Source of the DNA: an uncultured Lentisphaeria bacterium
GTDB taxonomy: Bacteria > Verrucomicrobiota > Lentisphaeria > Victivallales > Victivallaceae
Direction of reading: 5' to 3'
Assembly: GCA_903831825.1 (NCBI GenBank)
Contig: CAIKZE010000039.1
Span: forward strand, 1 to 47,505
Length of the DNA stretch: 47,505 nt
Below are positions 26,134-34,100 of the stretch, one piece after another. The translations under genes were made by a program, and so were the position numbers. The notes beneath the pieces are model-generated. The model made no database searches, was not told where the DNA came from, and worked only from the letters and a program-made list of their open reading frames with translations. Numbering within the stretch: the first letter of the stretch is position 1; every line of letters begins with the position of its first letter.

Positions 26134-26242
26134 CCTGAATCCGGAGCTGGTATTTGTTTTTTGCATTCGCCGGATTAAATTAAGAGGTTTGTTTTATGCT
26201 ATAGGCGTTTGAATATTGTAATCAGGATGGGCGGCGATTAAA

Positions 26243-26875
26243 TTGGGCAATATAAATCAAGTATTTTATTTTGGCAGCATCCCGGTGGTTCTGCCTGAAG
26301 ATACGGTTTATTCGCGTTTGGGACGGAATCGGTTTCTGAACCGGCTGCCGGAAGCGCAGAAGAACCTGATCGGAAAGTATATTGCCGAAGGAGTTGCGTT
26401 GTGCCATCCTGCCGGTTGCTGGTTAAGGCTGAACATCGTTGCAAGAACTGCGGCATCGGTGACGCTGGAAAACGGCGATACGTTCAACAGCGTCAACCTG
26501 GCGGAACTGCTGGCGTCCAGTCAGGCGGCGCTGCTGACGGCGGCAACGGTTGGCGGCGGCATCGTCGAAGCATCCTCAGCGGCTTCCGTTGCCGGAAATG
26601 GGACCAAGGCGCTGGTTTATGATGCGGTCGGGAGCGAAATGGCGGATGAAGCCATCGGCTGGATTCATGAATATGTCGGACAGCAGTTAAAACGCGGCAG
26701 CGAGAAATTAACCCGTCGGCGTTTTTCTCCCGGTTACGGAGATCTGGGACTGGAAAACCAGAAAATTATTTATGATATCTTAAATCTGGAAAAATTAGGG
26801 ATCAGGCTGAATGAAAGTCTGATAATGGTACCTGAAAAATCGGTGACCGCAATTTCCGGAATTGAACGTAATTAG
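26243..26875 (+). CDS. Methionine synthase activation-domain protein (separate subunit)
   Basis: 210 residues starting at a TTG (no in-frame ATG nearby). It matches the C-terminal reactivation domain of cobalamin-dependent MetH: VYSRLGRNRFLNRLPEAQ, LTAATVGGGIVEASSAASVA, VYDAVGSEMADEAIGWIHEY and the SAM-binding RRFSPGYGDLGLENQKIIYD. This domain uses SAM plus reduced flavodoxin to re-methylate oxidised cob(II)alamin. It is 31 bp upstream of a MetH lacking this domain, the split arrangement also known from Thermotoga and some Firmicutes. Confidence 0.88.
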   Translation: MGNINQVFYFGSIPVVLPEDTVYSRLGRNRFLNRLPEAQKNLIGKYIAEGVALCHPAGCWLRLNIVARTAASVTLENGDTFNSVNLAELLASSQAALLTAATVGGGIVEASSAASVAGNGTKALVYDAVGSEMADEAIGWIHEYVGQQLKRGSEKLTRRRFSPGYGDLGLENQKIIYDILNLEKLGIRLNESLIMVPEKSVTAISGIERN

Positions 26876-26906
26876 AGAACATTTTTAACGAGGAATGATT
26901 TAATAC

Positions 26907-29309
26907 ATGACAAGAAGCGAATTTCAACAACTGTTGACGGGAAAAATAGTGATTCTGGACGGCGCCACCGGAACTGAACTGGTGAAACGGGGCATGCCGC
27001 AGGGCGTCTGTCCGGAATTGTGGATACTTGAAAATCCAGCGGCGATGATTGAAATTCAGCAGGCTTATCGTGCGGCAGGCTCGGATATCGTATTTGTGCC
27101 GAGTTTCGGTGCTAACCGTTTTAAACTGGAAGAGTTCGGCTTGGCTGACCGGCTGGCTGAAATCAACTGTTCGCTGGCTGAACTGTCCCGCCGCGCGGCC
27201 GGAGACGGCCTGGTGTTCGGCGATCTGGCGCCTACCGGGAAATTCATCGAGCCGTTGGGCGATATTCCGTTTGAAGATGTCGTGAATGTTTACAAGGAAC
27301 AGGTCGCGGCGCTGCTGGATGGGAAGGTTGACGGGTTCGTCATTGAAACAATGATGGACATTCAGGAAACCCGGGCGGCGTTGCTGGCGGTTAAAGAATC
27401 CTGCGAACTGCCGGTCATGGTGACGATGACTTTTGACGAGCACATGCGGACGCTCACGGGCAGCGATCCGGCTTCCGCGCTGATTACGCTTCAAGCCATG
27501 GGCGCTGACGCGTTCGGCTGCAATTGTTCCACCGGTCTCGGCGATATGCTGGAAATCATCAAAAGAATCAAACCTTACGCCACGATTCCGTTGATTGCCA
27601 AACCCAATGCGGGGATACCGAAACTGGTATCGGGGAAAACGGTATTTGATATGTCGCCCCCTGCATTTGCCGCGTATGTGCCGGAACTGGCCGCCGCCGG
27701 GGTAAATATTATGGGCGGGTGCTGCGGTTCCACTCCGGAACATATCCGTGAAACGGCTCAAAGTGCAGCTCAATGCAAACCGGTACTGCCGGTCATAATA
27801 TCCTTGAGCGCGGTTTCCGCTTCCGGAAGCTATTGTCTGCTCGGCAGCGACAAGCCTTTCGCGATAGTCGGAGAGCGCATCAATCCCACCGGCAAGAAAG
27901 CGCTTCAGGCGGAATTGCGCGAGGGGAAGCTTGCCATGGTAAATAATTTTGCCCGCGAGCAAGCCGCTGCCGGGGCTGCGATTTTGGATGTCAACATGGG
28001 GCTTTCCGGAATTGATGAAAAAGCAATGATGTTAAAGGCAATTAAGATGCTGGGAAACGGGCTGCCCCTCTGCATAGATTCCACCAACAGCGAAGTCATT
28101 GAAGCGGCTCTCCGGATTTATCCCGGACGGGCGTTGGTCAACTCGATTTCCGCCGAAAAAAACAGGCTGGAAAAGACCTTGCCGGCGGCGGCCAAATATG
28201 GAGCGATGTTCATTTTGCTGCCGCTGGCGGATAATGGAATTCCGGAGACGGCTGAAGGCCGCAAGGAAATCGTCAAAAAGGTATTCGAAAAGGCGGAAAA
28301 ATATGGATATTCGAAAGCGGATATCTGTGTTGACGGCCTGATAATGACAGTTTCCTCGAATCAGAATGCCGCCGCGGTTTCGCTGGACCTGATCGAATGG
28401 TGCAGCCGCGAACTCGGGGTCAACACGATCTGCGGCTTGTCCAACGTCAGTTTCGGCATGCCTCAGCGGGGTTACATAAACAATACATTTCTTGTTATGG
28501 CGGTCAGTCGCGGCTTGAACATGGCGATTGCCAATCCGTCGGCTGAAATGCTGATGCCGCTGGTTGACGCCGGCAATGTCCTGAACGGGCGTGATTACAA
28601 AATGAAGCGCTATGTCGAAAAATACGGTGCGACGGAGCAGGGGGGCAAGGTCCTGGTCATCGTGAAAAGCGATGATCCCGCGCGGCATGTATTCAATTGC
28701 GTCGTTACCGGCGACGAAGAGAGCATTGACGGTGCGATCAACAAGGCGCTGGCGGGCGGAATAACGGCGAAAGAAATTGTTGATAAAAGTTTAATTCCCG
28801 CCATCAACCGGGTAGGGGAGCTTTATGACTGTAAAGAATATTTTCTGCCGCAACTAATTATGAGCGCCGATACCATGCGGAAAGGATTTGAGGTGCTGGA
28901 GCCGTTGCTGGAGGAACATAAATCCGCGAACGACAAGCCGAAAGCGGTAATTGTGCTGGCGACGGTGGAGGGAGATATTCACGACATCGGCAAAAATATT
29001 GTCGCTTTGATGTTAAGAAATTACGGTTTTAAGGTAGTTGACCTGGGAAAAGACATTTCCGCCAGGCACATTGTTGCCGCGGCCAGAGAAAACAATGCCG
29101 CCGTTATCGGCCTTTCGGCCTTGATGACGACAACAATGATTAAGATGCCGGAAGTTATTCAACTGGCGAAAACAGAAGGGTTGGACAAAATCAAATTCAT
29201 GGTCGGCGGCGCTGTCGTTGATCAGAGTTATGCCGATGAGATCGGGGCGGATGCTTATGCCGCGGACGCAATGGAAGCGGTCAGGATTGCACAGAAATTT
29301 ACTGCTTGA
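26907..29309 (+). CDS. metH: Cobalamin-dependent methionine synthase lacking the activation domain
   Basis: 800 residues, against about 1,200 for E. coli MetH. Domains in order: homocysteine-binding barrel (about 1-290; ILDGATGTELVKRGM, Zn ligands in GCNCSTG and MGGCCGSTPEH); methyltetrahydrofolate-binding barrel (about 315-570; FAIVGERINPTGKKALQAEL, ILDVNMGLSGIDEKAM, CGLSNVSFGMPQRGYIN); cobalamin cap (about 590-670); B12-binding Rossmann domain (about 675-800; VEGDIHDIGKNIVALML with the DxHxxG lower ligand, then SALMTTTMIKMPEV). Makes methionine from homocysteine. Reactivation is supplied by the upstream 26243 gene. No riboswitch seen upstream. Confidence 0.95.
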   Translation: MTRSEFQQLLTGKIVILDGATGTELVKRGMPQGVCPELWILENPAAMIEIQQAYRAAGSDIVFVPSFGANRFKLEEFGLADRLAEINCSLAELSRRAAGDGLVFGDLAPTGKFIEPLGDIPFEDVVNVYKEQVAALLDGKVDGFVIETMMDIQETRAALLAVKESCELPVMVTMTFDEHMRTLTGSDPASALITLQAMGADAFGCNCSTGLGDMLEIIKRIKPYATIPLIAKPNAGIPKLVSGKTVFDMSPPAFAAYVPELAAAGVNIMGGCCGSTPEHIRETAQSAAQCKPVLPVIISLSAVSASGSYCLLGSDKPFAIVGERINPTGKKALQAELREGKLAMVNNFAREQAAAGAAILDVNMGLSGIDEKAMMLKAIKMLGNGLPLCIDSTNSEVIEAALRIYPGRALVNSISAEKNRLEKTLPAAAKYGAMFILLPLADNGIPETAEGRKEIVKKVFEKAEKYGYSKADICVDGLIMTVSSNQNAAAVSLDLIEWCSRELGVNTICGLSNVSFGMPQRGYINNTFLVMAVSRGLNMAIANPSAEMLMPLVDAGNVLNGRDYKMKRYVEKYGATEQGGKVLVIVKSDDPARHVFNCVVTGDEESIDGAINKALAGGITAKEIVDKSLIPAINRVGELYDCKEYFLPQLIMSADTMRKGFEVLEPLLEEHKSANDKPKAVIVLATVEGDIHDIGKNIVALMLRNYGFKVVDLGKDISARHIVAAARENNAAVIGLSALMTTTMIKMPEVIQLAKTEGLDKIKFMVGGAVVDQSYADEIGADAYAADAMEAVRIAQKFTA

Positions 29310-29569
29310 AGCAGCAGTGACATTGCTTTATATTGAAGACTGCTTTGTTTTTTGTTAATTTATGTGTTATTCTCTTGATTTTATAAATGTCTGCGTTATT
29401 TTACCATTATAGAGTTTTAATGCGTGTTAAAAATCATGAATCTGATACTTTTGCTTCATGAATTTTTTTGTAATATTATTCTATATTTAGTGTTTGAAGT
29501 TTTTGTATACCGCATTATGTTGTGCAAAATTGATAATTAAAATAAATATAATCAGGAGTTTTATTATCC

Positions 29570-30157
29570 ATGTTTAAACAGTTATGGCATCCGGAAATGA
29601 TTCAACATCATATTATGCAGCACAATGGCAAAGAGCCTCTGAACTCATATTACTATGCGACCCACTATCCCGATGTTTACGCGGCGGCGGAGCGTATTTT
29701 CGGATCATGGGGCGAAGCCATCGAGTCCTGCGGTCTTGATTACAGTCTGATTAAGAAATACAAGTCATGGACAAAACAGGCGGTGCTGGATGAAATCAGA
29801 CGGCTTGCCAAAGAAGGCGAACCGCTTTTTTCGCAAAATGCCCAGAAGCAGCATAAACCGCTGTATATGGCGGCGATTAAACGTTTCGGCAACTGGGGCA
29901 AAGCGATCCAGGGTGCCGGCGTGGATTATAAGAATGTCCGCTTGCGTCGGAGTATGACAAAAGCAGATATCAAGAAAGAAATTCTGGAGCTGTTTCGTCG
30001 CGGAGAAGTGCTGTCATACACCAATATGCGTGAGAATTATATGTATCTGCAGGCGGCGGCGATGAAAAAGCTGGGCGACGGCAGTTGGGCCAGAGCCCGC
30101 CGCGAATGCGGGATATTGACCAATTACCGGCTGCGTCCGGATCGCCGTCAGGCTTAA
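29570..30157 (+). CDS. Homing-endonuclease-associated repeat protein (no nuclease domain)
   Basis: 195 residues made of three roughly 55-65-residue repeats. The clearest is residues 66-120: SWTKQAVLDEIRRLAKEGEP, then LYMAAIKRFGNWGKAIQGAG, VDY. The first (about 5-57) and third (120-182, ending WARARRECGI) are variants. This matches the 'HNH endonuclease-associated repeat' helical unit (W-T-x-E-x-I...GEPL...LY-x-A-A-x-x-x-F-GSW-x-x-A). No HNH or LAGLIDADG nuclease is present, so it may be a stand-alone DNA-binding protein. An AGGAG site lies upstream and a strong terminator downstream; it is a single-gene unit. Confidence 0.8.
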   Translation: MFKQLWHPEMIQHHIMQHNGKEPLNSYYYATHYPDVYAAAERIFGSWGEAIESCGLDYSLIKKYKSWTKQAVLDEIRRLAKEGEPLFSQNAQKQHKPLYMAAIKRFGNWGKAIQGAGVDYKNVRLRRSMTKADIKKEILELFRRGEVLSYTNMRENYMYLQAAAMKKLGDGSWARARRECGILTNYRLRPDRRQA

Positions 30158-30183
30158 ATAATTTTTTTCCCCGTAATATTTTC

Positions 30184-30217
30184 GCTCCTGAATGTTTTGC
30201 ACGTTCAGGAGCTTTTT
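30184..30217 (+). terminator. Rho-independent terminator after the repeat protein
   Basis: GCTCCTGAATG / CGTTCAGGAGC (30184-30194 with 30202-30212, one mismatch) around TTTTGCA, then TTTTTATTTT. Confidence 0.9.
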
Positions 30218-30384
30218 ATTTTATCCTGACAGTATCCGGGCGGCTTAACTTTCGAACAGCACACGCAGGAACTGGTTCAGAAAAAAGAACTGCTGTATTT
30301 CAACGTTTTCTCCACAAAAATAGTCATTTACCGGTTTTTTCCCGTAATTTATTGATTTGTGCAATAAAAATATGAATTCTGCGT

Positions 30385-30416
30385 TATATTAGTTGTTAAT
30401 GTGAATCCATTAACAA
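30385..30416 (+). promoter_or_regulatory. panD -10 element and adjoining inverted repeat
   Basis: TATATT at 30385-30390 is followed by the perfect 9-bp inverted repeat TTGTTAATG-TGAATC-CATTAACAA (30393-30416), which would overlap the transcription start. It may be a repressor operator or a 5'-leader hairpin. The -35 is weak. Confidence 0.55.
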
Positions 30417-30435
30417 TTGAGAGATGATTTATACG

Positions 30436-30801
30436 ATGCAAAAGATTATGTTAAGCGGCAAAATTCATACCGCCAGACTTACGGGATGTGAGCTTGATTA
30501 TGAAGGCAGCCTGGAGATAGACCCTGAGTTATTGAGTGCTGCCGGCATGTTGCCGTATGAGAAAATTCTGGTGGTAAATCGTTCCAACGGTGAGCGGCTT
30601 GAAACCTATGCGATACCAGGCCAGGCCGGCAGTAAACGGTTCTGCCTCAACGGACCGGCTGCCTATAAGGGCAAGGTCGGTGATGTAGTGACGATTATGG
30701 CTTTTTCGATGTGTTCCCAGGAAGAAGCCGTGAAGATTAAGCCGAAAATAATTGTCCTTAATCAAGATAATGTTATTGTTCAGCGGAAAGGCGGCGCTTA
30801 A
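30436..30801 (+). CDS. panD: Aspartate 1-decarboxylase precursor
   Basis: 121 residues. Pyruvoyl enzyme making beta-alanine from aspartate for pantothenate/CoA. With the ATG at 30436 the N-terminus (MQKIMLSGKIHTARLT) aligns column for column with E. coli PanD and the self-cleavage site is Gly24-Ser25 (DYEGSLEIDP), as in the characterised enzyme. Other signatures: LVVNRSNGERLETYAI, NGPAAYKGKVGDVV and IKPKIIVLNQDN. The ATG at 30424 would add four residues. No panB/panC nearby; instead two pilin-like genes follow at 30822 and 31056. Confidence 0.95.
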   Translation: MQKIMLSGKIHTARLTGCELDYEGSLEIDPELLSAAGMLPYEKILVVNRSNGERLETYAIPGQAGSKRFCLNGPAAYKGKVGDVVTIMAFSMCSQEEAVKIKPKIIVLNQDNVIVQRKGGA

Positions 30802-30821
30802 ACGCCGGAAGGAACTGCCTG

Positions 30822-31016
30822 ATGTTCAGCCTGCTGAAAAAAATCAGGGTTATGTTGAAAGCAAATGATTGCAGCCGGAACGGGCAGATTATAGCGGAAT
30901 ATGCAATTATGCTGGCGCTGTGCGCCATTGTTGCGATTTCACTTTTAATACTGATGTTTTATTTCTCCGAATACGGGTGGAGAGTAATTAATTTGGTGAG
31001 TATTGATTATCCATAA
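30822..31016 (+). CDS. Flp-like type IVb pilin-type protein 1
   Basis: 64 residues, AAGGA before the ATG. A polar leader (residues 1-21) ends in a prepilin-peptidase-type site, RNG/QIIAEYAIMLALCAI, with Glu at mature position 5 and Tyr at 6, then one long hydrophobic helix and a very short tail (GWRVINLVSIDYP). This is the signature of Flp/Tad-type pilins and TadE-like pseudopilins. Follows panD by 20 bp and precedes a second such gene. No tad assembly genes are in the window, so it depends on a machine encoded elsewhere. Confidence 0.75.
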   Translation: MFSLLKKIRVMLKANDCSRNGQIIAEYAIMLALCAIVAISLLILMFYFSEYGWRVINLVSIDYP

Positions 31017-31055
31017 TTTAAGGTTATATTATTATTAACAAACAGGAGGTTGGTA

Positions 31056-31289
31056 ATGAGAGTCAAAAAAACAAATGCTAAAGGTCAGGCAGTTGTAGAA
31101 TATATCATTATTATTGTGATTGTTGCTATTGCTGCGCTTGTCGTTCTTGGCGCATTCAGTGACCGCTTGAGAGCCATGATTGCGGGCGTTACAACGTCTC
31201 TCGGCGGAACAGAGCAAACTGTCGATGCCGGTTCATCGTTACAGAAACTTAAGGATCTCAAGGAAACCGGAACTGATACCACTCCGTAA
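31056..31289 (+). CDS. Flp-like type IVb pilin-type protein 2
   Basis: 77 residues from the ATG at 31056, which has AGGAGG 6-7 nt upstream; an in-frame TTG at 31050 lies inside that site and is not the start. Leader MRVKKTNAKG, cleavage G/QAVVEYIIIIVIVAIAALV with Glu5-Tyr6, hydrophobic helix, then a polar C-terminal tail (LGGTEQTVDAGSSLQKL). Longer tail than its neighbour at 30822, so it could be the major pilin with the other a minor one (inference). Confidence 0.82.
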   Translation: MRVKKTNAKGQAVVEYIIIIVIVAIAALVVLGAFSDRLRAMIAGVTTSLGGTEQTVDAGSSLQKLKDLKETGTDTTP

Positions 31290-31316
31290 ACTGATTATCT
31301 TTTACGAATGCAGTTT

Positions 31317-31355
31317 AAGCCATTCATGAATTTTCATGGATGGCTTAATTTTTTT
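31317..31355. terminator. Bidirectional-type terminator between pilin 2 and PBP2
   Basis: AAGCCATTCATG / CATGGATGGCTT (31317-31328 with 31335-31346, one mismatch), loop AATTTT, followed on the plus strand by AATTTTTTT. Lies between converging genes. Confidence 0.85.
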
Positions 31356-31386
31356 GTGCGTCCGGCAAGCAGAAACTTTCAGACAG

Positions 31387-33333
31387 TTACTCAGCTTCGG
31401 TGTCTTCAGCATTGCTGTGAGTATTAATGGAGGGCGAGGCATCTTCAAGGTCGGGGATGGTTTCATCAGAAGTATCTTCCGAGGTGTCAACCGGTGTTTC
31501 AATCTCTTTGCCGCTCAGCCATTCGGTAAAGAAACGGGCGGCCAGCGGTGCGCAGGAACGTCCGCCGGTTTCGCCGTTTTCAACCAGTATGGCGACGGCA
31601 TAGGTTTTGTCTTCATAAGTAGTGCCGAAGCCGATGAACCAGGTGTTTTTGTGTCGGTTATAAGAGGGCCCTACTTCCGCGGTTCCGGTTTTACCATAGA
31701 GGTCAATGACTTCGTTTTTTGCATTTTTCCCGCTGCCGTGAGGCGAGTTAACCGAAAGATGCATTCCCTGTCTGACGATGTTGAGGTTTTCCGGGGTCGT
31801 TTTCAGATGTCCTTTGACTTCCGGTTGAGTTAATTGCAGCAGATTGCCGAAAGGATCGCGAATTTCCTTTAATATATACGGGCGGTAAACAGTTCCGCCG
31901 TTGGCTATGGCGGCGCAATATACAGCAGCCTGGAGTGGGGTGATCAGGATGATGCCCTGGCCGATGGAAAGCAGCGCGGTGTCATATTTGTTCCATTTGT
32001 AGCCGGTGGCGCGTTCTTTAAATTCGGATGTCGGTATTTGTCCTTTCATATCAGGCAGGCAGAAACCGGTGCTGCGGCCGATACCGGCGGATTGCAGGAC
32101 TTCGGAGATGGCGTCAAGCCCGGCGATGCAGCCGTTTTCAATGAAATAATTATTACAGGAGTTTTCAATGGCTCCGGTCATGGTCAGCGGTCCATGACCG
32201 CCCGACTGCCAACTGGCGCATCTGATTTTGGAATTGCCGATGCGAGTTTGTCCATCGCACACGACCTGTTTGTTCGGAGATACTCCGCTGTTCAGGATAG
32301 CCATTGCCACCAGCGGTTTCAAGATGGAGCCTGGAGTATAGACTCCGCTGGTGGCGCGATTAAGCATCGGCTTGCTTGGATCTTTATTAATATTGCTGTA
32401 ATATTCCTGATAAATCTTCGGAGAGAAATTTCTCAGATCAAAAGTCGGGGCGGACGCCATGGCGATAACGGCGCCGGTTTCGGCATCCAGCAGCACAAAC
32501 GCGCCTTTATTGCCGCGCATGACAGAATCGGCGATTTTCTGCGCTTTCCAGTTGATGGTCAGAACGATGTTGTTTCCATCCATCGGCTTAATGCCTTCAT
32601 CCAGGGTTTTGTAAACGTAGCCGCGATGGTCCACCTCCACCAGGCTGTAACCGGGGATGCCCCGCATGCCTCTGACGCCGGGATTGCCGATGACGTCGAA
32701 AATGTCGAAAGTCTTTTCCACGCCGCGTTTGCCGACCAGGTCCGGAATGTAGTAAGAGTATTCGTCACGGTCTTCGGCGCTTACCGGGTCTTCCGGCCGG
32801 GTAAAACCAATGATATGGGCGGCAACACTGCCTTCCGGGTAAACCCTGGTTGTACGGGGAACGATTCCCAACCCTTTGATGCCGGGGGATATTTCATGCA
32901 GGATGAACATTTCTTCGCGGTTCAGGTCTTTAAATACAGGGAACGGCAGGCCGGGGCGGCTATTCAAATGGCGGACCAGGTCCTCTTTGGTAATCGCCGG
33001 ACGTTTTATTTCTTTCGCCAGATAAGCGGCGGTGTCGAGAATATGATTAATCGTTTTATTGCGATCCGGCTGACGCATTTCCTCAAGGTAGAAAAAAGCG
33101 TCGTAGGCCGGTGCGTTATCGGCAAGTATATGCAAGTCCGAAGTCAGGATTCTTCCTCGCAGCGACGGTTCGCGAATTCTGCGGATGGACTGTTTGGATA
33201 TTTTTTCCCGGTGCTGCGGCCCCTCCTGGATCTGTTCAACCCAGAGTTTTAGCATGAGTATGCCGTATCCGGCAAGCAGGATAAACCCGATAATTACTAT
33301 TCTGGAAGTGTAAGTAGTCAAATTGATCTTCAT
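31387..33333 (-). CDS. mrdA: Penicillin-binding protein 2 (elongasome transpeptidase)
   Basis: 648 residues from the ATG at 33333 (AGGAAA upstream, one base after the mreD stop); the frame is open further upstream but those codons overlap mreD. One membrane anchor (IVIIGFILLAGYGILMLKLW), a pedestal domain (PSLRGRILTSDLHILADNAP, GLGIVPRTTRVYPEGSVAAH) and the transpeptidase with S336-IL-K339 (YTPGSILKPL), SCN and KTGT (LYGKTGTAEVG). Cross-links peptidoglycan in lateral-wall growth with MreCD/RodA. The C-terminus is an acidic Asp/Glu/Thr-rich tail. Third of mreC-mreD-mrdA; rodA is not adjacent. Confidence 0.94.
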   Translation of the reverse strand: MKINLTTYTSRIVIIGFILLAGYGILMLKLWVEQIQEGPQHREKISKQSIRRIREPSLRGRILTSDLHILADNAPAYDAFFYLEEMRQPDRNKTINHILDTAAYLAKEIKRPAITKEDLVRHLNSRPGLPFPVFKDLNREEMFILHEISPGIKGLGIVPRTTRVYPEGSVAAHIIGFTRPEDPVSAEDRDEYSYYIPDLVGKRGVEKTFDIFDVIGNPGVRGMRGIPGYSLVEVDHRGYVYKTLDEGIKPMDGNNIVLTINWKAQKIADSVMRGNKGAFVLLDAETGAVIAMASAPTFDLRNFSPKIYQEYYSNINKDPSKPMLNRATSGVYTPGSILKPLVAMAILNSGVSPNKQVVCDGQTRIGNSKIRCASWQSGGHGPLTMTGAIENSCNNYFIENGCIAGLDAISEVLQSAGIGRSTGFCLPDMKGQIPTSEFKERATGYKWNKYDTALLSIGQGIILITPLQAAVYCAAIANGGTVYRPYILKEIRDPFGNLLQLTQPEVKGHLKTTPENLNIVRQGMHLSVNSPHGSGKNAKNEVIDLYGKTGTAEVGPSYNRHKNTWFIGFGTTYEDKTYAVAILVENGETGGRSCAPLAARFFTEWLSGKEIETPVDTSEDTSDETIPDLEDASPSINTHSNAEDTEAE

Positions 33334-33334
33334 G

Positions 33335-33850
33335 CTATTTCCTGATGGTAAGCTGGTGTTTGGCATCAACGTAAGCCGGCAGTCCCAGCGATTTGCCGAA
33401 ATGATCGCATACGACAATTATAAACGGCAGGAACAGAGCACAGAAGCTCATGACAAAGAACATTGACGGCAGCCATTCATCAAAAATATAAATGCCCCAG
33501 CCGTTATTGTAGATTTTGATCAGCATTTGAGGAAGAATTGTAATCATCGCGGTAAGAATTCCGGGAATGAAATTGATGGAGGCCGGCCGTACCTGCTGAT
33601 ACAACAGCCAGAATGCCGCCAGTCCGCAAACGGCCAGGAATATCAGTGGAGTCTGGTTCGATACGCCGTAGAGTATATCCAATACCAATCCGGAAACAAC
33701 CGCGCAGAACATGCCGCGCTGCCAGCCGAAACAGACAGTTATATAAAAAATCATGGTAGCTGTTATGGGCAGGAAAACTCCCAGATTGCCGATCAGAATT
33801 TGACCGATGATGGAAAAAAACATGAGAAGAAATATGTAAAACATGATCAT
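33335..33850 (-). CDS. mreD: Rod-shape-determining protein MreD
   Basis: 171 residues, mostly hydrophobic, with five to six membrane segments (MFYIFLLMFFSIIGQILIGN, FLPITATMIFYITVCFGWQR, GMFCAVVSGLVLDILYGVSN). The R-G...G-L-x-x-D-x-x motif between segments and the position between mreC and PBP2 identify MreD. Membrane partner of MreC in the elongasome. Stops one base before the mrdA ATG. Oddly separated from mreC by about 250 bp of repeat DNA. Confidence 0.87.
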   Translation of the reverse strand: MIMFYIFLLMFFSIIGQILIGNLGVFLPITATMIFYITVCFGWQRGMFCAVVSGLVLDILYGVSNQTPLIFLAVCGLAAFWLLYQQVRPASINFIPGILTAMITILPQMLIKIYNNGWGIYIFDEWLPSMFFVMSFCALFLPFIIVVCDHFGKSLGLPAYVDAKHQLTIRK

Positions 33851-33897
33851 GGGCTGTATCTCACATTTAGTGTCTTTATTTCATTTTTAACAATAAA

Positions 33898-34100
33898 TTC
33901 AGAAGTCAGGAGTCAGAAGTCAGAATGGAAAGCATAAAATCAGAAGCCAGAATAAAAGGCATACTTAACCAACCCTGATCTCCTGCCTTACTCCCATATA
34001 TTATGTATCCCGAGTTATATCTTTATTCTTTAAATTGTCTTTTCTTTCTTGTATTCATTCTGACTACTGTCTCCTGACTTCTGACTTCTCTGTCTTCCAT
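33898..34100. repeat. Inverted pair of heptad-repeat elements between mreC and mreD
   Basis: Left arm from about 33900: gtcagga, gtcagaa, gtcagaa, tgg; then an AT-rich centre; right arm to 34100: ttctgac, tactgtc, tcctgac, ttctgac, ttctctg. The arms are opposite in orientation, so the whole is an imperfect long inverted repeat in the middle of the elongasome operon. Same family at 5938-6027, 42053-42262 and 46290-46378. Confidence 0.75.

Noticed and set aside
26802-27962. 386-codon open frame on the minus strand
   Set aside because: Antisense to metH; composition is a shadow of the real codons and no family features are seen.
32038-33252. 404-codon open frame on the plus strand
   Set aside because: Antisense shadow of the PBP2 gene, whose motifs are unambiguous.
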